A stretch of DNA of 64,000 bases from CALNYZ01 sp942490945 (GTDB lineage Bacteria; Pseudomonadota; Gammaproteobacteria; UBA6429; Thiohalophilaceae): assembly GCA_942490945.1 (NCBI GenBank), contig CALNYZ010000017.1, positions 310,001 through 374,000 on the forward strand, written 5' to 3'. The translations under genes and the position numbers were made by a program. The notes beneath the pieces were generated by a model. The model made no database searches. It was not told the DNA's origin and saw only the letters and a list, made by a program, of their open reading frames with translations. How positions within the stretch are numbered: position 1 is the stretch's first letter; each line of letters opens with the position of its first letter. Below, piece by piece: positions 7,161 through 16,406 of this stretch.

Positions 7161-8648
7161 ATGGCGCGGTTATTATCCGTTTCACGCGCAGCATCCATTG
7201 TAGGCGTTCCTCGCGCAGTCATCCAAAAACAGATACGTGATGGCGAACTTACCAGTTTTGAAGGCAAGGTCAACCTGATTGAACTTACCTCCCTGTATCC
7301 CGAAACACGTTTTCATAATGACGAAATGCCGGAAAAGATGGAGGAGATCATTGCCAAAGCTTTACGCCGTGCGCGGTATGCAAAATTTACAGATCTGATA
7401 ACACCGGATACCGCAACTCTGGCAACACGCGTCTCCGTACTGAGCAAAGAACTCACTGAAAGCAAGATTGAAATTCACCGTTATGAATCACTTTTGACGC
7501 TGATAAGAAACAAACTACAGGAACTTTCACAACAAGCAGGTGAAAAAGGCTCAACCTCAGCAAGTTTGTTGGAATGGCTGGAACAAACTATATTGAATTT
7601 ACCAACCAGCGATATTGATATTGAAGCAATGGTAAACAAGGATAATTTTTTACGTATTATGGCTGCGCAAGTTCATATCAAACCCAGTGACCACGAGTTT
7701 TTTGTGGAAGGCAACAACTCCATTCTGGAATCAGGTTTAAGCGCAGGGTATGCGCTTAACTACGGGTGCAGTAGTGGTAACTGTGGCAAATGCAAGGCAA
7801 AACTGGTTTCTGGCAGAATAGAAAAAATCAAACATTCTGATTATGTGCTGACTGAAACCGACAAATCTCAGGGCTATTTTTTAATGTGTTCTCACACTGC
7901 TCTTACGGATGTCGAGCTTGAAGCAGAAGAAGCGGGTAGTGAAAACGATATCCCGTTACAAAATATTTCTACCCGAGTCAAACGAATCGAAATGGCAGCC
8001 GATAATATCTGCACCCTGACGCTCAAAGCACCGCGTAACGAACGACTACGTTTTTTTGCAGGTCAGAATATAAAACTTGGTCATGCCGACCTGGGGCCGC
8101 AAGTCATGCCAATAGCAAGCTGTCCTTGCGATGATCGTTATATCCAGGTTCATGTACAGAAAAACAAATCACCCCTGCATGATTTCATTCACACACAGTT
8201 AAAAGTAAATGAAACAATCTCGGTAGAAGGCCCGCAGGGACATTTTGTACTGCAGGAAGAATCCATTAATCCAATTGTATTTATTGCGGAAAATACCGGC
8301 TTCGCGCCGATTAAGAGCCTGATTGAACACGCCCTGACATTGGAAACCGCAGAATTTATTCACTTATACTGGTTGGCAAACGAATCTGTTACTCACTACT
8401 TATCAAATCACTGTCGTGCATGGAATGATGCGCTTGATAATTTCCAATATACACCGATCAAGACCACTCAACTGCCGACGCATGATGAATATAAAAACTA
8501 CCTGTTTTGCCTGATAAAAGATCATCCGGATCTGATGAATCTTGATTTTTATATTGCGGGTTCAGCCGAATTGATTGCCACTGCAACCGATTTCCTGCTC
8601 TCACAAGGCGTAATTGAACAGCAAATCATGAACGAAATAATAACCTGA
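7161..8648 (+). CDS. HTH-like domain, coiled coil, plant-type [2Fe-2S] ferredoxin and FNR-type flavoprotein fusion
   Basis: 495 residues in four parts. Residues 1-45 resemble a MerR/excisionase-like winged helix (LLSVSRAASIVGVPRAVIQ). Residues 85-145 are a probable coiled coil. Residues ~165-255 are a plant-type ferredoxin with Cys203, 208, 211 and 243 (CSSGNCGKC, then MCSH). Residues ~265-495 are an FNR-like flavin and NAD(P)H reductase module (FAGQNIKLG, GPQGHF, AENTGFAPIKSL). The C-terminal parts resemble ferredoxin-reductase components of oxygenases; the HTH-like head is unusual. A strong AAGGAG site precedes the ATG. The role is unknown: redox enzyme or redox-sensing regulator. Confidence 0.75.
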   Translation: MARLLSVSRAASIVGVPRAVIQKQIRDGELTSFEGKVNLIELTSLYPETRFHNDEMPEKMEEIIAKALRRARYAKFTDLITPDTATLATRVSVLSKELTESKIEIHRYESLLTLIRNKLQELSQQAGEKGSTSASLLEWLEQTILNLPTSDIDIEAMVNKDNFLRIMAAQVHIKPSDHEFFVEGNNSILESGLSAGYALNYGCSSGNCGKCKAKLVSGRIEKIKHSDYVLTETDKSQGYFLMCSHTALTDVELEAEEAGSENDIPLQNISTRVKRIEMAADNICTLTLKAPRNERLRFFAGQNIKLGHADLGPQVMPIASCPCDDRYIQVHVQKNKSPLHDFIHTQLKVNETISVEGPQGHFVLQEESINPIVFIAENTGFAPIKSLIEHALTLETAEFIHLYWLANESVTHYLSNHCRAWNDALDNFQYTPIKTTQLPTHDEYKNYLFCLIKDHPDLMNLDFYIAGSAELIATATDFLLSQGVIEQQIMNEIIT

Positions 8649-8671
8649 CAAGAACCATGATGAGGTTAACG

Positions 8672-8974
8672 CTAACCGTTTTCTGCAGGTGGCATAGCCA
8701 ACCAGCCATTCAGGGCATCAATAATTTTGGTAGCCTGATCACGGCTTGAAATATTAAATTTTGATTTTGGGCGATATTCACCATCTCTTTTCTGATAGCG
8801 ACGTATTGTAAATTTTTCCGGTCCGTACACTTCCTTTTGACGATTCCAATCCTGAAAACGATAAATCACCGTAGCCCACGCCCCTTTAGTCAGGATCACT
8901 TTATCCAGTTCTTTCTGAACCAGTATGCCATTTTCTTCATAATTGATTGTTAATTCGTCTACCGTCGCGGCCAT
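8672..8974 (-). CDS. Conserved hypothetical protein
   Basis: 100 residues. It is basic and beta-rich in the middle (VILTKGAWATVIYRFQDWN, KFTIRRYQKRDGEYRPKSKFNISS) and ends in a helix (ATKIIDALNGWL). I cannot name a family with certainty. It is preceded by AAAGGT about 8 nt before the ATG. No cysteines, membrane or signal segment. It converges on the HTH/FNR gene (23 bp apart). Cytoplasmic; the RRYQKRDGEY basic patch could bind nucleic acid, but that is only inference. Confidence 0.55.
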   Translation of the reverse strand: MAATVDELTINYEENGILVQKELDKVILTKGAWATVIYRFQDWNRQKEVYGPEKFTIRRYQKRDGEYRPKSKFNISSRDQATKIIDALNGWLAMPPAENG

Positions 8975-9061
8975 TACTATTACCTTTTAATTAAAAAACG
9001 TCGATTAAAAGATATTACCTCGACGGGACTGAAATGCAAGTGATTTCAGTATGTGATCCCG

Positions 9062-9481
9062 CTAGTCTTCGTCCGGATTGGGGAAATTTGCCGCGTAACG
9101 CTTGACCCATTCTTTCGCTGCTTCATTATGGGCCAACTCTCGACCTTGTTCTTTCAAGACAACATTTCGATAGTGTTGTATATGGCAAACCTGTTCAACC
9201 ATTCTCGCCTTGTATACATCTTCCTGATTAACAAATTCAAGACCGATTGCATAACCATCAGTTTCACGCTTGCACCAGGTCACTTTCGCCTGCGCTTCAA
9301 AGGCAGGCTTTACACTCGTAATGCGTATGACAATCTGACTGCCGGATGTGTAACTGTGATCGGAATGAAACGCCAGCCCGCCATAACTGATATTTTGTAA
9401 TCGAACAGAATCAACATCCTCGACCCGCGTTGGCTGAATCTCGATGGGTATATCTGCCGGATGTCTTATGTAGGTGCGCAT
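9062..9481 (-). CDS. PilZ-domain protein
   Basis: 139 residues from MRTYIRHPADIPIEI. It shows the PilZ signature: an N-terminal RTYIRHP loop, QNISYGGLAF (NxSxxG) after about 30 residues, and a closing GLEFVNQ strand, followed by a helical C-terminus. PilZ domains bind cyclic-di-GMP, which fits with the EAL protein at the start of the window, although the first motif lacks one of the two canonical Arg residues. The start at 9481 is preceded by a perfect AGGAG; an upstream in-frame codon at 9508 is less likely. Confidence 0.85.
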   Translation of the reverse strand: MRTYIRHPADIPIEIQPTRVEDVDSVRLQNISYGGLAFHSDHSYTSGSQIVIRITSVKPAFEAQAKVTWCKRETDGYAIGLEFVNQEDVYKARMVEQVCHIQHYRNVVLKEQGRELAHNEAAKEWVKRYAANFPNPDED

Positions 9482-9589
9482 GACTGTCTCCTGTTGAGTC
9501 TTTTGCAAAATCTACGCCAGATTGCTGGTTACGTAATTCGACATATTATCTGTGTTAAAATTCACTGACTCACTCAAATACAAGTTTGC

Positions 9590-10564
9590 ATGGAAACTCC
9601 CGGACTTAAATTCTTTAAGGCACATCAGCGCAAATTGACAATATTGTTAATTTGTATTGCTGTAATATACTTATTGGTCATTTTAGCTGGCGAGCAAAAC
9701 ACCATTCTCGGCACTATTACAGCCTTTCCTCTAGAGGGCTGGCTGTTTATCCTCACACTCTCCTTTGTCAGCTATATTATTCGCTTTGCCAGGTGGTTAA
9801 TTTATGCCAGAACTTTGGGCCATAATCTGCCAATTATTCGACACTTTATTTATTATCTGGCCGGATTTTCGCTGACCACAACGCCAGGAAAAACAGGCGA
9901 GTCCATTCGCGCCCTGTTTCTCACAGAATACCGGGTTCCCATAAAACATACTTTTGCCATGTTTTTCAGCGAACGGCTTTTGGACCTTGTGATTGCCATC
10001 GCGCTTGCTACGCTCGCGCTTGCAATAGTCAATGATTTTGGCACGCTGATATTCATTTTAATTTGCATAGTCATGACTGCAATTTATCTCATCCATTCAC
10101 CCTACCTCGTGCAACTTATCAGCTGGTTGGCCAAGCGGATAAAGCGTGAAAAATTAAGCTGGTTGTTGCAGCAACTCGCACACCTGATTGAAAACGCACG
10201 TGAGTTGTTATCATTCAAGCTGATTTTTCAGGGACTGATTGTTGGTTGCTTCGCCTGGATGACACAGGCCTATTCGTTTTACTTTATAACCCAATCATAT
10301 AGTCTGGATATTTCGTTCCAATATTCTGTTGCGGCCTATTCTCTCGGCGTGCTGGCAGGTGCGGTATCCTTCATACCCGGTGGTATCGGTAGCAGTGAAG
10401 CTGTCCTGGCTCTGCTACTCAAATTGATGGGTGTAGATTGGAGCACTGCCATCGCCATTGCGTTAATCAGTCGCTTGTCGACAATCTGGTTTATGGTGTT
10501 CACAGGCTTGTGTGCGGTCACTATAATCAGTTTTTTGAAACCCGTAATAATTACAGAGGAATAA
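9590..10564 (+). CDS. LPG synthase TM-domain / UPF0104 (YbhN-like) membrane protein
   Basis: 324 residues with about eight hydrophobic segments. It has the hallmarks of the lysylphosphatidylglycerol-synthetase transmembrane (UPF0104) family: TPGKTGESIRALFL near the N-terminal third, the FFSERLLDL motif, and FIPGGIGSSEAVLALLL near the end. Members are inner-membrane flippase-like or lipid-transfer proteins; the soluble aminoacyl-transferase domain of MprF is absent, so lysyl transfer is not expected. It is followed after 2 bp by gloA on the same strand, suggesting cotranscription. Confidence 0.8.
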   Translation: METPGLKFFKAHQRKLTILLICIAVIYLLVILAGEQNTILGTITAFPLEGWLFILTLSFVSYIIRFARWLIYARTLGHNLPIIRHFIYYLAGFSLTTTPGKTGESIRALFLTEYRVPIKHTFAMFFSERLLDLVIAIALATLALAIVNDFGTLIFILICIVMTAIYLIHSPYLVQLISWLAKRIKREKLSWLLQQLAHLIENARELLSFKLIFQGLIVGCFAWMTQAYSFYFITQSYSLDISFQYSVAAYSLGVLAGAVSFIPGGIGSSEAVLALLLKLMGVDWSTAIAIALISRLSTIWFMVFTGLCAVTIISFLKPVIITEE

Positions 10565-10566
10565 CC

Positions 10567-10950
10567 ATGCGATTACTCCATACCATGCTGCGTGTTGGCA
10601 ATCTCGAGCGTTCCATCAGTTTTTACACCGAGATACTCGGCATGACATTGCTTCGACAGAAAGAATATCCGCAAGGAAAATTCACACTCGCGTTCGTTGG
10701 TTATGGTGATGAAAGAAATAACAGTGTCATTGAACTCACATTCAACTGGGACACTGCAAGCTACGACATAGGCAACGGATTCGGCCATCTTGCGATTGAG
10801 GTTGATGATGTATACAAGGCGACGGATTCCATTAAACAACAAGGCGGAAAAATTATTCGCGACGCCGGACCAATGAATGCAGGCACAACGATTATCGCAT
10901 TTGTAGAAGACCCGGATGGTTACCAGATAGAGTTAATTGGCAAAAAATAG
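10567..10950 (+). CDS. gloA: Lactoylglutathione lyase (glyoxalase I)
   Basis: 127 residues. It isomerises the methylglyoxal-glutathione hemithioacetal to lactoylglutathione. The metal ligands fall at the same numbers as in the E. coli enzyme: His5, Glu56, His74, Glu122. Core motifs include MLRVGNLERSISFY, GHLAIEVDD and FVEDPDGYQIELI. The start at 10567 lies 2 bp after the UPF0104 gene and is preceded by AGAGG; longer in-frame starts inside that gene are rejected. The glutathione it needs is made by GshA, encoded at 33622-35199. Confidence 0.95.
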   Translation: MRLLHTMLRVGNLERSISFYTEILGMTLLRQKEYPQGKFTLAFVGYGDERNNSVIELTFNWDTASYDIGNGFGHLAIEVDDVYKATDSIKQQGGKIIRDAGPMNAGTTIIAFVEDPDGYQIELIGKK

Positions 10951-10972
10951 TTAGCGTTATACCGTTTCGACA

Positions 10973-11341
10973 CTACTCGGTGTCATAGGTAGTATATTTA
11001 TCCGATTTGCCTTTTACCTTTTCAGCCGGATATTTGCTGGCATTTATTTTAATTTTTTCTTCCACAACCGTTGCCAGATTTACATCGAGACGTTCAACGA
11101 GCCGTAACAGGTAAATGAAAACATCGGCCATCTCATAGGCAACCTCCTGCTTCTGTTCGCTGCTGAGATTTTCACTCGCTTCACTGCTCATCCACTGGAA
11201 GTGTTCCTGTAATTCAGCCACCTCAACGCCTAACGCCATAACGAGATTTTTTGGCGCGTGAAATTGTTCCCAATCACGCTCTACCGCGAAGTTCTTAAGG
11301 CGCTGGATCAAATCAGGAATATCGATAGCGTTTGTGGCCAT
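10973..11341 (-). CDS. MazG-like nucleotide pyrophosphohydrolase
   Basis: 122 residues from MATNAIDIPDLIQRL. It belongs to the single-domain MazG-like / RS21-C6 group: EVAELQEHFQW supplies the E-x2-E metal pair, and YEMADVFIYLLRL the E-x2-D pair. Relatives hydrolyse non-canonical or pyrimidine NTPs to the monophosphate plus pyrophosphate. The start at 11341 has GGAGC about 7 nt upstream; a longer frame to 11425 would run through the terminator hairpin at 11401-11422 and is rejected. It is convergent with gloA. Confidence 0.85.
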   Translation of the reverse strand: MATNAIDIPDLIQRLKNFAVERDWEQFHAPKNLVMALGVEVAELQEHFQWMSSEASENLSSEQKQEVAYEMADVFIYLLRLVERLDVNLATVVEEKIKINASKYPAEKVKGKSDKYTTYDTE

Positions 11342-11400
11342 ATGGTAGCTCCAGGTTTTGTGTGATAAAAATGGTTTTATTCTTTTATTCAAGAGACAAA

Positions 11401-11422
11401 AAAGCCCGTTCGCACGGGCTTT
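11401..11422 (-). terminator. Rho-independent terminator downstream of the 72-residue gene
   Basis: Inverted repeat AAAGCCCGT / ACGGGCTTT with a 4-nt loop. On the minus strand the stem is followed directly by a run of T (CTTTTTTG), the classical intrinsic terminator form. It lies 31 bp beyond the stop codon of the minus-strand gene at 11453-11671 and upstream of the MazG-like gene, so the two genes are transcribed separately. Confidence 0.85.
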
Positions 11423-11452
11423 CAACTTTAACGTGCAGTAATTTTTTTATTA

Positions 11453-11671
11453 TTAACGCAGAACCATATTACGACTGACGTCACTAATACGTTTATTCAA
11501 ATCCAGGCATAGCCAGTCATTGAATGCCAACACCTGTTGTGAACCGTCAAGGTATTCAATTACAACATTTGAAATGTGTTGGCTATGGTAAGCCAGCATT
11601 TTCACCTTGATGAGTTTACCGGTATTTTTAACGTACCATTCGCCTACTACGGGTACATAACGTGTAAACAT
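11453..11671 (-). CDS. Small hypothetical protein
   Basis: 72 residues, mostly beta (YVPVVGEWYVKNTGKLIKVKML, NVVIEYLDGSQQVLAF), suggesting a small barrel such as an SH3-like fold. Not recognised as a named family. A strong Shine-Dalgarno sequence (GGGAAGGAA) precedes the ATG, and a clear intrinsic terminator lies 31 bp after the stop, so it is a well-formed single-gene unit. No signal peptide or cysteine motif. Confidence 0.6.
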   Translation of the reverse strand: MFTRYVPVVGEWYVKNTGKLIKVKMLAYHSQHISNVVIEYLDGSQQVLAFNDWLCLDLNKRISDVSRNMVLR

Positions 11672-11834
11672 ATTCCTTCCCCTGCACAGCTCGCTGTGTA
11701 ATTTTATATATAGTTATTTAAATTGTGTCTAATATATAACATATCTGCGTTCTAGTTTACCAAACTCTTTGCTAACAATTAATTTTTTTTGCTATTGACA
11801 GTTGCCGCGTGATTTGGCTGGCTGTGACAATATC

Positions 11835-13541
11835 CTATTCGTCAGTGACACAACCTTCCGAGGCGTTTTTCACATTTTTGATATATTTGTACAAGGTGCC
11901 TCGCGTTGCCTTATAGGCAGGCATTTGCCAGTTTTGCCTTCTGTTATTTAACTCATCGTCAGACAAGTCCACGGAAAGGTTAAGATTTTCTGCATCGATG
12001 GTAATAACATCACCATTCTGGATTAATCCTAACGGGCCACCTTCCTGTGCCTCGGGCACAACATGACCAATAATAAATCCATGCGAACCGCCTGAAAAAC
12101 GCCCGTCGGTAATCAGTGCCACGTCCTTACCCAGACCCGCGCCCATGATCGCAGACGTTGGTGTGAGCATTTCTGGCATACCCGGTCCACCCTTCGGACC
12201 TTCGTAACGAATCACAACAACATCGCCCTTCTGGATTTCATTTTGTTCCAGACCTGCGAGCATATCTTCTTCACAATCATACACACGGGCCGGTCCAACG
12301 AATTTTAATCCTTCCTTACCGGTGATTTTTGCCACCGAACCACCCGGTGCAAGATTGCCTTTTAAAATTTGAATATGGCCAGATGATTTAATCGGCTTGT
12401 CCAGTGGCATGAATACATCCTGATCATGCTCATTAATCGGTTTCACATTGGCAAGATTCTCTGCAACGGTTTTTCCTGTTACTGTCATGCAGCTACCGTC
12501 GATTAGATCTTCATTTAACAGGTACTTCATGACCGCAGGAATACCACCAACATTATGTAAATCTTCCATGACGTAACGGCCACTCGGTTTTAAATCGGCA
12601 AGGAATGGAATCCGGCTACTCACCGCCTGAAAATCGTCAATGGTTAACGGCACATCTACCGCACGTGCCATGGCCAATAAATGTAACACCGCATTGGTCG
12701 AACCACCCAGCGCCATGATGATGACCATGGCATTTTCAAACGCTGCACGCGTCATGATATCTTTGGGGCGAATATCTTTTTCCAGCAGATGCCTGATGGC
12801 CGCACCCGCACGTAAACATTCTTCTATTTTTCCGGGGTCAACTGCAGGAGTTGACGAGGAGTACGGCAAGCTCATACCCATCGCTTCGATAGCAGATGCC
12901 ATGGTATTGGCCGTATACATGCCACCACAGGCACCGGCACCGGGACAGGAATTTTCAACAATGTGCTGCCGATCATCTTCGCTAATTTTACCGGCAATGA
13001 ATTCACCATAACTTTGAAACGCGGACACAATATCCAGTGGTTGATTGTTTAGATGACCCGGTTTAATGGTGCCACCATAAATCATCAAGGATGGCCGATT
13101 CAGTCTGCCCATCGCGATCAACACTCCAGGCATATTTTTGTCACAACCCGGTAACGAAATATTGGCGTCATACCATTGCGCGCTCATCACGGTTTCAACC
13201 GAGTCGGCAATAATGTCACGGGATTGCAGTGAATAACTCATACCGTCGGTGCCCATGGAAATACCATCACTCACGCCAATGGTGTTAAAACGCAGGCCAA
13301 CCAGACCGGCGGCAGTAACGCCTTCTTTCACCTTGGCAGCCAGATCATTCAGGTGCATGTTGCAGGTATTGCCTTCCCACCAGACACTCGAAATACCGAC
13401 TTCTGCTTTATTCATGTCTGCAGCAGTCATGCCTGTGCCATATAACATGGCTTGCGAGGCGCCTTGCGACTTGGGTTGGGTTATGCGTGCGCTGACTTTA
13501 TTCAAGTTCGTCGCGTTTGATTCGGAATCCTTCTTCGACAC
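11835..13541 (-). CDS. ilvD: Dihydroxy-acid dehydratase
   Basis: 568 residues. It dehydrates 2,3-dihydroxy-3-methyl(iso)valerate to the 2-keto acid in valine and isoleucine synthesis. The Fe-S and active-site signatures are intact: CDKNMPG, CPGAGACGGMYTANTM and the C-terminal TDGRFSGGSHG. The length fits the ~560-residue short form found in many bacteria. The start is GTG at 13541 with GGGAG 8 nt upstream. No other ilv genes are adjacent. A hairpin (13559-13578) and a possible -10 box lie just upstream. Confidence 0.97.
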   Translation of the reverse strand: MSKKDSESNATNLNKVSARITQPKSQGASQAMLYGTGMTAADMNKAEVGISSVWWEGNTCNMHLNDLAAKVKEGVTAAGLVGLRFNTIGVSDGISMGTDGMSYSLQSRDIIADSVETVMSAQWYDANISLPGCDKNMPGVLIAMGRLNRPSLMIYGGTIKPGHLNNQPLDIVSAFQSYGEFIAGKISEDDRQHIVENSCPGAGACGGMYTANTMASAIEAMGMSLPYSSSTPAVDPGKIEECLRAGAAIRHLLEKDIRPKDIMTRAAFENAMVIIMALGGSTNAVLHLLAMARAVDVPLTIDDFQAVSSRIPFLADLKPSGRYVMEDLHNVGGIPAVMKYLLNEDLIDGSCMTVTGKTVAENLANVKPINEHDQDVFMPLDKPIKSSGHIQILKGNLAPGGSVAKITGKEGLKFVGPARVYDCEEDMLAGLEQNEIQKGDVVVIRYEGPKGGPGMPEMLTPTSAIMGAGLGKDVALITDGRFSGGSHGFIIGHVVPEAQEGGPLGLIQNGDVITIDAENLNLSVDLSDDELNNRRQNWQMPAYKATRGTLYKYIKNVKNASEGCVTDE

Positions 13542-13864
13542 TGATGTGCTCCCGTAATAGCCTTTATCGTAAAAGGCTCCAGTATACCATCATGTTAAAA
13601 AGGCTTGTGCCCATCTGAGGCCGGTATAGTTATGAAAATTCTGCAAAAAGCAGGACTTTTTGACTCGATTTTGCCCGCATAAAATCAAATAAATTTACCT
13701 TGCCAGTGGTCTGTGCCGATATGTTAGGATTGAGTGGAATGGAATTAGCTTGATCGCATAAAGTTATATAACACAATTAGTTACAGTAATTATATTATTA
13801 TTTACTTAAACTAATTGGCACACTCAGACGAATCGCGTAATACGCAGGTTGGCATAGAATCTGA
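13542..13864. other. Divergent intergenic region between ilvD and slt
   Basis: A 323-bp spacer with no supported gene. On the minus strand a perfect inverted repeat, AGCCTTT / AAAGGCT (13559-13578), stands immediately before the ilvD Shine-Dalgarno site, and a TATACT box at 13581-13586 could be the ilvD -10 element. The right half is AT-rich (13720-13815) and may hold the slt promoter. The palindrome GCGTAATACGC (13835-13845) also occurs twice elsewhere in the window. I see no attenuator peptide. Confidence 0.4.
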
Positions 13865-15889
13865 ATGACCACACATATGGATATAAAATCGACCCATAAC
13901 CGCCATGTTTTTGGCAGAGTAGCGCTTTTCAGTGCGCTATTACTGCTGCTTCCAGTACTGTCGGCATTCGCCACTGATGTAAGCAATCAGCGTGCACACC
14001 AACGCGCGACATACGAAGAAGCTGTGATTGCGCTCAAAAAAGGACGCATGGGTAAATTTACGACCCTGGCCAAACAATTAGAAGATTACCCGCTTCACAG
14101 TTATCTCCTTTTCAAGGCTCACTCCCGTGCACTCGGGCAGACCCCTGACTCAACAATCAAGAAATTTCTTTTGCAACATGCCGGTGAGCCGGTCGCCATT
14201 CGCCTGCAACATCGCTGGTTACTAAACCGTGCCCGCCGTGGGCATTGGCAAACCGTCGTCGATAATTATTACCCAAATAACGATATTCGCTTGCAGTGCT
14301 ACTACGCCGAAGCGCTATTCAAAACACAACACGATGACCGTGCCTATATCATTATGGAAAATTTGTGGCCGACAAGCCGCTCCCTGCCAAGTAACTGTGA
14401 TCGACCAATCCAAACCTGGCATCGTAAAGGCAAACTTACCTCGGAACTGGTCTGGCAACGCATACACCTGGCCATGCGTCACAACCGCAGTCATCTGGCA
14501 CGCAGTCTAGCCAAATACTTGCCGAAAAATGAACGCTTTTGGGTCGCCATGTGGTCCAAAATTCGTCGCACACCGGACTTTTTAATCAAGGCCCACGAGC
14601 ATTTCCCGATGGAAGGCCGTCCTGTCATGATGCGTTGGATGATCAGTGATGGGTTGATCAAGTTATCGCGCAAGGAGCCCATAACAGCGGCTCAGTATTG
14701 GCAACAACTGGAAAAAGAGTACCAGTTTAGTGATGTAGACAGGGAACGTGTTCAACGGCGACTTGCCATCTCGCTCATGAAAGACACAACCGAAGAAGCA
14801 AAAGACTGGCTGGGAAAACTGAAACTCGAAGGTGTCGATGATCGATTAAGTACCTTGCATTCCGTTACTGCATTGCGCGACGAAGACTGGGAATCGGCGC
14901 TTGAGTGGATGAACAAACTTACCCCCAGCGAACAAAAGGATCCCAAGTGGGCATACTGGCGTGGACGCGCATTGGAGGCAATGGGACAACTTGAGGATGC
15001 CCGAGGCTATTATTCTCTCAATACAAACGAACGCAGTTATTATGGCTTTCTGGCCTCTGACAGGCTCGGCCAGCCCTATCAATTTGTCCATCGGCCGTTA
15101 GACTATTCACATGCCCAACTGGCCACAGTCGAACGAATACCCGCCATCGAGCGCGCCGTTGAATTACTCGCCCTGCGTCGCGTATCTGACGCACGACGTG
15201 AATGGCGTTATGCCACCGGTCGGATGACAAACGAGCAGCTTTTAATTGCCGCAAAATTTGCTTCAAGTATTGACTGGCATGATCGTGCGATTAGCACGTT
15301 GGCCGTTGCGGGTTACTGGGATGATTTGGAGCTGCGCTTCCCGCTAGCGCATTTACAACTCATCCAGGAACAGGCGCAAAAGAATAATATCAACCCTGCC
15401 TGGGCTTATGCCGTGATACGACAGGAAAGCGCCTTCACAGCTGACGCGCGCTCAGGTGCTGGAGCACTTGGCCTGATGCAAATCATGCCGCGCACAGCTC
15501 GACAAGTCGCCCGAAGGATGAAACTACGCTTCCCAGGACGTCATGGGCTTCTCAATATCAACACTAACGTCAGCCTCGGTGTCAGTTATTTAAAACGGGT
15601 ATTAGAGCGCTACAAGGGTCACTCAGTATTAGCTACCGCGGCCTATAACGCAGGTGCTAGCCGGGTGTCACAATGGCTACCTGAAACAGGCGATCAAATT
15701 GCATCAGATATCTGGGTAGAAATGGTGCCCTTTAACGAAACAAGAGATTATTTAAAGCGAGTACTCACTTACATGATCATTTATGAGCGTCGCCTCGGCC
15801 AGCCTGGCATGACTCTACTCGAACGGATGCCACCCGTTGGAATCGATCTAACAGTGGCTCACGATGCTCCACCTCTCACCTCATCGTGA
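13865..15889 (+). CDS. slt: Soluble-type lytic murein transglycosylase (Slt70-like)
   Basis: 674 residues with a signal peptide (VALFSALLLLLPVLSAFA). A long superhelical region (residues ~50-490) precedes the C-terminal SLT domain: IRQESAF with the catalytic Glu, GALGLMQIMPRTA, and AAYNAGASRV. It cleaves the glycan strand of peptidoglycan in the periplasm, forming 1,6-anhydromuropeptides. The length matches E. coli Slt (645) plus a longer leader. The ATG at 13865 or the one four codons later could be the start. The family call is secure. Confidence 0.93.
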   Translation: MTTHMDIKSTHNRHVFGRVALFSALLLLLPVLSAFATDVSNQRAHQRATYEEAVIALKKGRMGKFTTLAKQLEDYPLHSYLLFKAHSRALGQTPDSTIKKFLLQHAGEPVAIRLQHRWLLNRARRGHWQTVVDNYYPNNDIRLQCYYAEALFKTQHDDRAYIIMENLWPTSRSLPSNCDRPIQTWHRKGKLTSELVWQRIHLAMRHNRSHLARSLAKYLPKNERFWVAMWSKIRRTPDFLIKAHEHFPMEGRPVMMRWMISDGLIKLSRKEPITAAQYWQQLEKEYQFSDVDRERVQRRLAISLMKDTTEEAKDWLGKLKLEGVDDRLSTLHSVTALRDEDWESALEWMNKLTPSEQKDPKWAYWRGRALEAMGQLEDARGYYSLNTNERSYYGFLASDRLGQPYQFVHRPLDYSHAQLATVERIPAIERAVELLALRRVSDARREWRYATGRMTNEQLLIAAKFASSIDWHDRAISTLAVAGYWDDLELRFPLAHLQLIQEQAQKNNINPAWAYAVIRQESAFTADARSGAGALGLMQIMPRTARQVARRMKLRFPGRHGLLNINTNVSLGVSYLKRVLERYKGHSVLATAAYNAGASRVSQWLPETGDQIASDIWVEMVPFNETRDYLKRVLTYMIIYERRLGQPGMTLLERMPPVGIDLTVAHDAPPLTSS

Positions 15890-16029
15890 CACTGTAAGCA
15901 GTCACCTTGCGCAAGCAATCACAGATTAAAAATATAATTCACAAAATCATTCAACTTCCCACTTTCATGGCCGATACTTTAGGATATGAAACGGTTATTT
16001 TTTAACCAAGTCTGAATGAGGAGTATAAG

Positions 16030-16182
16030 ATGTTGATAGTCGGAAGTTTTGCAGTCGCTCTCAGCTTATTTATTTTAGGTTTTTATGTCGGAAATCAAAT
16101 TGGTCAAACCGCGCCGATTCGCGCACACCTGGCAAGTACACGAAATCAGCGTCAAACCCTGAGTTCACAGCGGTTAAATTAA
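16030..16182 (+). CDS. Small single-span membrane protein (50 residues)
   Basis: An open frame of 50 codons: MLIVGSFAVALSLFILGFYV forms one hydrophobic span, followed by a polar, Gln- and Arg-rich tail ending in SSQRLN. A near-ideal Shine-Dalgarno sequence (GAGGAG) stands 6-7 nt before the ATG, and a strong terminator follows at 16239-16280. It is therefore a complete one-gene unit rather than a random frame. No homologue comes to mind. The predicted topology is N-terminus out or in the membrane with a basic cytoplasmic tail. Confidence 0.65.
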   Translation: MLIVGSFAVALSLFILGFYVGNQIGQTAPIRAHLASTRNQRQTLSSQRLN

Positions 16183-16238
16183 AGCAGCGTTCAGGTCTCA
16201 CGTCATCCCCCCTCTTAACCTGCTGAAATAACACATAT

Positions 16239-16280
16239 AAAGCGCTATAGAACTTGTCATGAGTTCAGTAGCGCTTTTTT
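16239..16280 (+). terminator. Rho-independent terminator after the 50-residue membrane protein gene
   Basis: A long interrupted stem, AAGCGCTA / TAGCGCTT, with a second inner stem GAACT / AGTTC, followed on the plus strand by eight T residues. It lies 57 bp after the stop codon at 16182 and also insulates the next small gene at 16407. Confidence 0.85.
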
Positions 16281-16406
16281 TTGACACTAATATTTTATAT
16301 TTCAATGACTTATAGTGTTTATCTAATATTTTACTTGATAATATGTAATTATCTGCTTAAATAGTAATGAATTCCACAGCCAAACTAGAACAAGTGGGGA
16401 GCAGAT

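Noticed and set aside
11373..11452. Hairpin at 11401-11422 considered as a riboswitch or small RNA for the MazG-like gene
   Set aside because: Short stem with a tetraloop and T-run on the minus strand is a plain intrinsic terminator for the upstream 72-residue gene.
12640..13011. Plus-strand 123-codon frame inside ilvD
   Set aside because: Antisense shadow of a conserved gene; no ribosome site and no own family signal.
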